DNA from: Spiroplasma alleghenense
GTDB lineage: Bacteria > Bacillota_I > Bacilli_A > Mycoplasmatales > Mycoplasmataceae
Direction of reading: 5' to 3'
Length of the DNA: 64,000 nucleotides
NCBI RefSeq assembly: GCF_003363775.1
Contig: NZ_CP031376.1
Coordinates: forward strand, 930,001 to 994,000
Under the pieces are notes generated by a model that saw only the letters and a program-made list of their open reading frames with translations, was not told the DNA's origin and ran no database searches. Position 1 is the first letter of the stretch. The number at the start of each line of letters is the position of its first letter. A program made the position numbers and the translations under genes. Positions 63,433 to 64,000 of this stretch are shown here, in pieces.

Positions 63433-64000
63433 TTAATTTCACGAACTCGATTGTCAGAAAAATATATCTTTAATATCGTATCTAATTCAAGGGCTACTTG
63501 TTGCCGCTTGACTTCCAGAATATAAATCTCAATGAATTGTAAAATCCATATTGCTGTCTATAGTGTAGTTTGTTAGAGCTCCAATTTCTTGTCAAGCTAA
63601 ACCGAGTCTTTCTTCAACAGCTAACATCGCTCACTGAGGTTGATTTATTAAATCTCTTGTATTTCATCGAGCCTCTGAATTTGTATTAGCAAATCTATCC
63701 ACCCCTAATACGTTACCCCTAGCTGACTCATCAATTGTGCTATAAGTTGGAAAGCGTCTAAGAAATTCGGATAAATTACTTGCTCAATTTCTAAAATTGA
63801 TAACAGTTTTTTGACTTCTATTTGTATCAAATCCATTTCATCCAGAAGAAACAGATTCTGAAACATCTATTTCTACTGGAAGAGCCAACATCCCGTTAAG
63901 AGATACAAAACCTTCATCATTTGCTTCTTTATAACTTACACTATTTTTTTCCACTTCGGGCTTAATTGAATTTATTAATGTCGGTGTTGTCATTGTTAAA
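63433..64000 (-). CDS. unknown protein, 5' end outside window
   Basis: The last 188 codons of a gene whose start lies past base 64000; the frame is open throughout with many TGA Trp codons, which hide it under the standard code. Trp/Asn/Ser-rich, no membrane segment, with WNTRDLINQPQWAMLAVEE and MDFTIHWDLYSGS stretches and a C-terminus FFWQSSSWN. The composition resembles the exported proteins around it, so it is probably a surface or secreted protein. No family recognised. Confidence 0.72.

Overview
The window is about 64 kb of AT-rich DNA from a wall-less mollicute, most likely a member of the Entomoplasma/Mesoplasma/Spiroplasma group. TGA is read as tryptophan throughout: conserved Trp positions in trpS, msrA, oppD, the PTS permeases and many lipoproteins are TGA, and most genes look broken under the standard code. 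All coordinates here assume translation table 4. Other signs are the many MKKLL...AC lipoproteins, PTS-based sugar uptake, and oligopeptide ABC ATPases with large inserts, as known in mycoplasmas. No tRNA, rRNA, insertion sequence or CRISPR array was seen. Most genes lie on the minus strand; only six are on plus.

Layout. 1-8812: oligopeptide ABC operon oppB-C-D-F-A plus a lipoprotein cut by the window edge. 8961-16754: a membrane protein, an RNase J-family protein that has lost its metal-binding motif, a rhodanese, lipoproteins, NAD kinase coupled to a membrane-anchored EIIB-like protein, and trpS. 16898-19762: a glucose-type PTS permease with a Cys-less EIIB tail, a separate intact EIIB, and a lipoprotein. 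19939-21237: rplT-rpmI-infC with an attenuator-like leader. 21281-23800: small membrane, zinc-ribbon and lipoprotein genes, including a membrane-anchored protein with a phage-minor-capsid-like Cys/His signature. 23866-26747: an operon of three related two-cysteine exported proteins around a secreted cysteine-peptidase-like protein.

26935-30976 and 39021-50763 are two sugar blocks. Together they hold two lactose/cellobiose-type PTS systems, a MurP-like EIIBC, murQ, three MupG-like (DUF871) 6-phosphomuramidase homologues, a BadF/MurK-like sugar kinase and two MurR/RpiR regulators. This suggests that the wall-less cell imports amino-sugar disaccharides from other bacteria's peptidoglycan, splits them with MupG, phosphorylates the released sugar with the kinase, and removes lactate with MurQ. 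Between the blocks (31365-38917) are four tandem paralogous lipoproteins of about 615 residues. Two divergent relatives lie at 53235 and 61288.

50914-64000 holds a secreted protein with an Ala/Gly-rich C-terminus, a PAP2 phosphatase, msrA, and an ABC system of one ATPase with two homologous 558-residue permeases and a 188-residue secreted protein encoded between them. A gene cut by the window end follows. The best candidates for undescribed systems are the cysteine-peptidase/two-Cys-protein operon and the two-permease ABC/secreted-protein locus.
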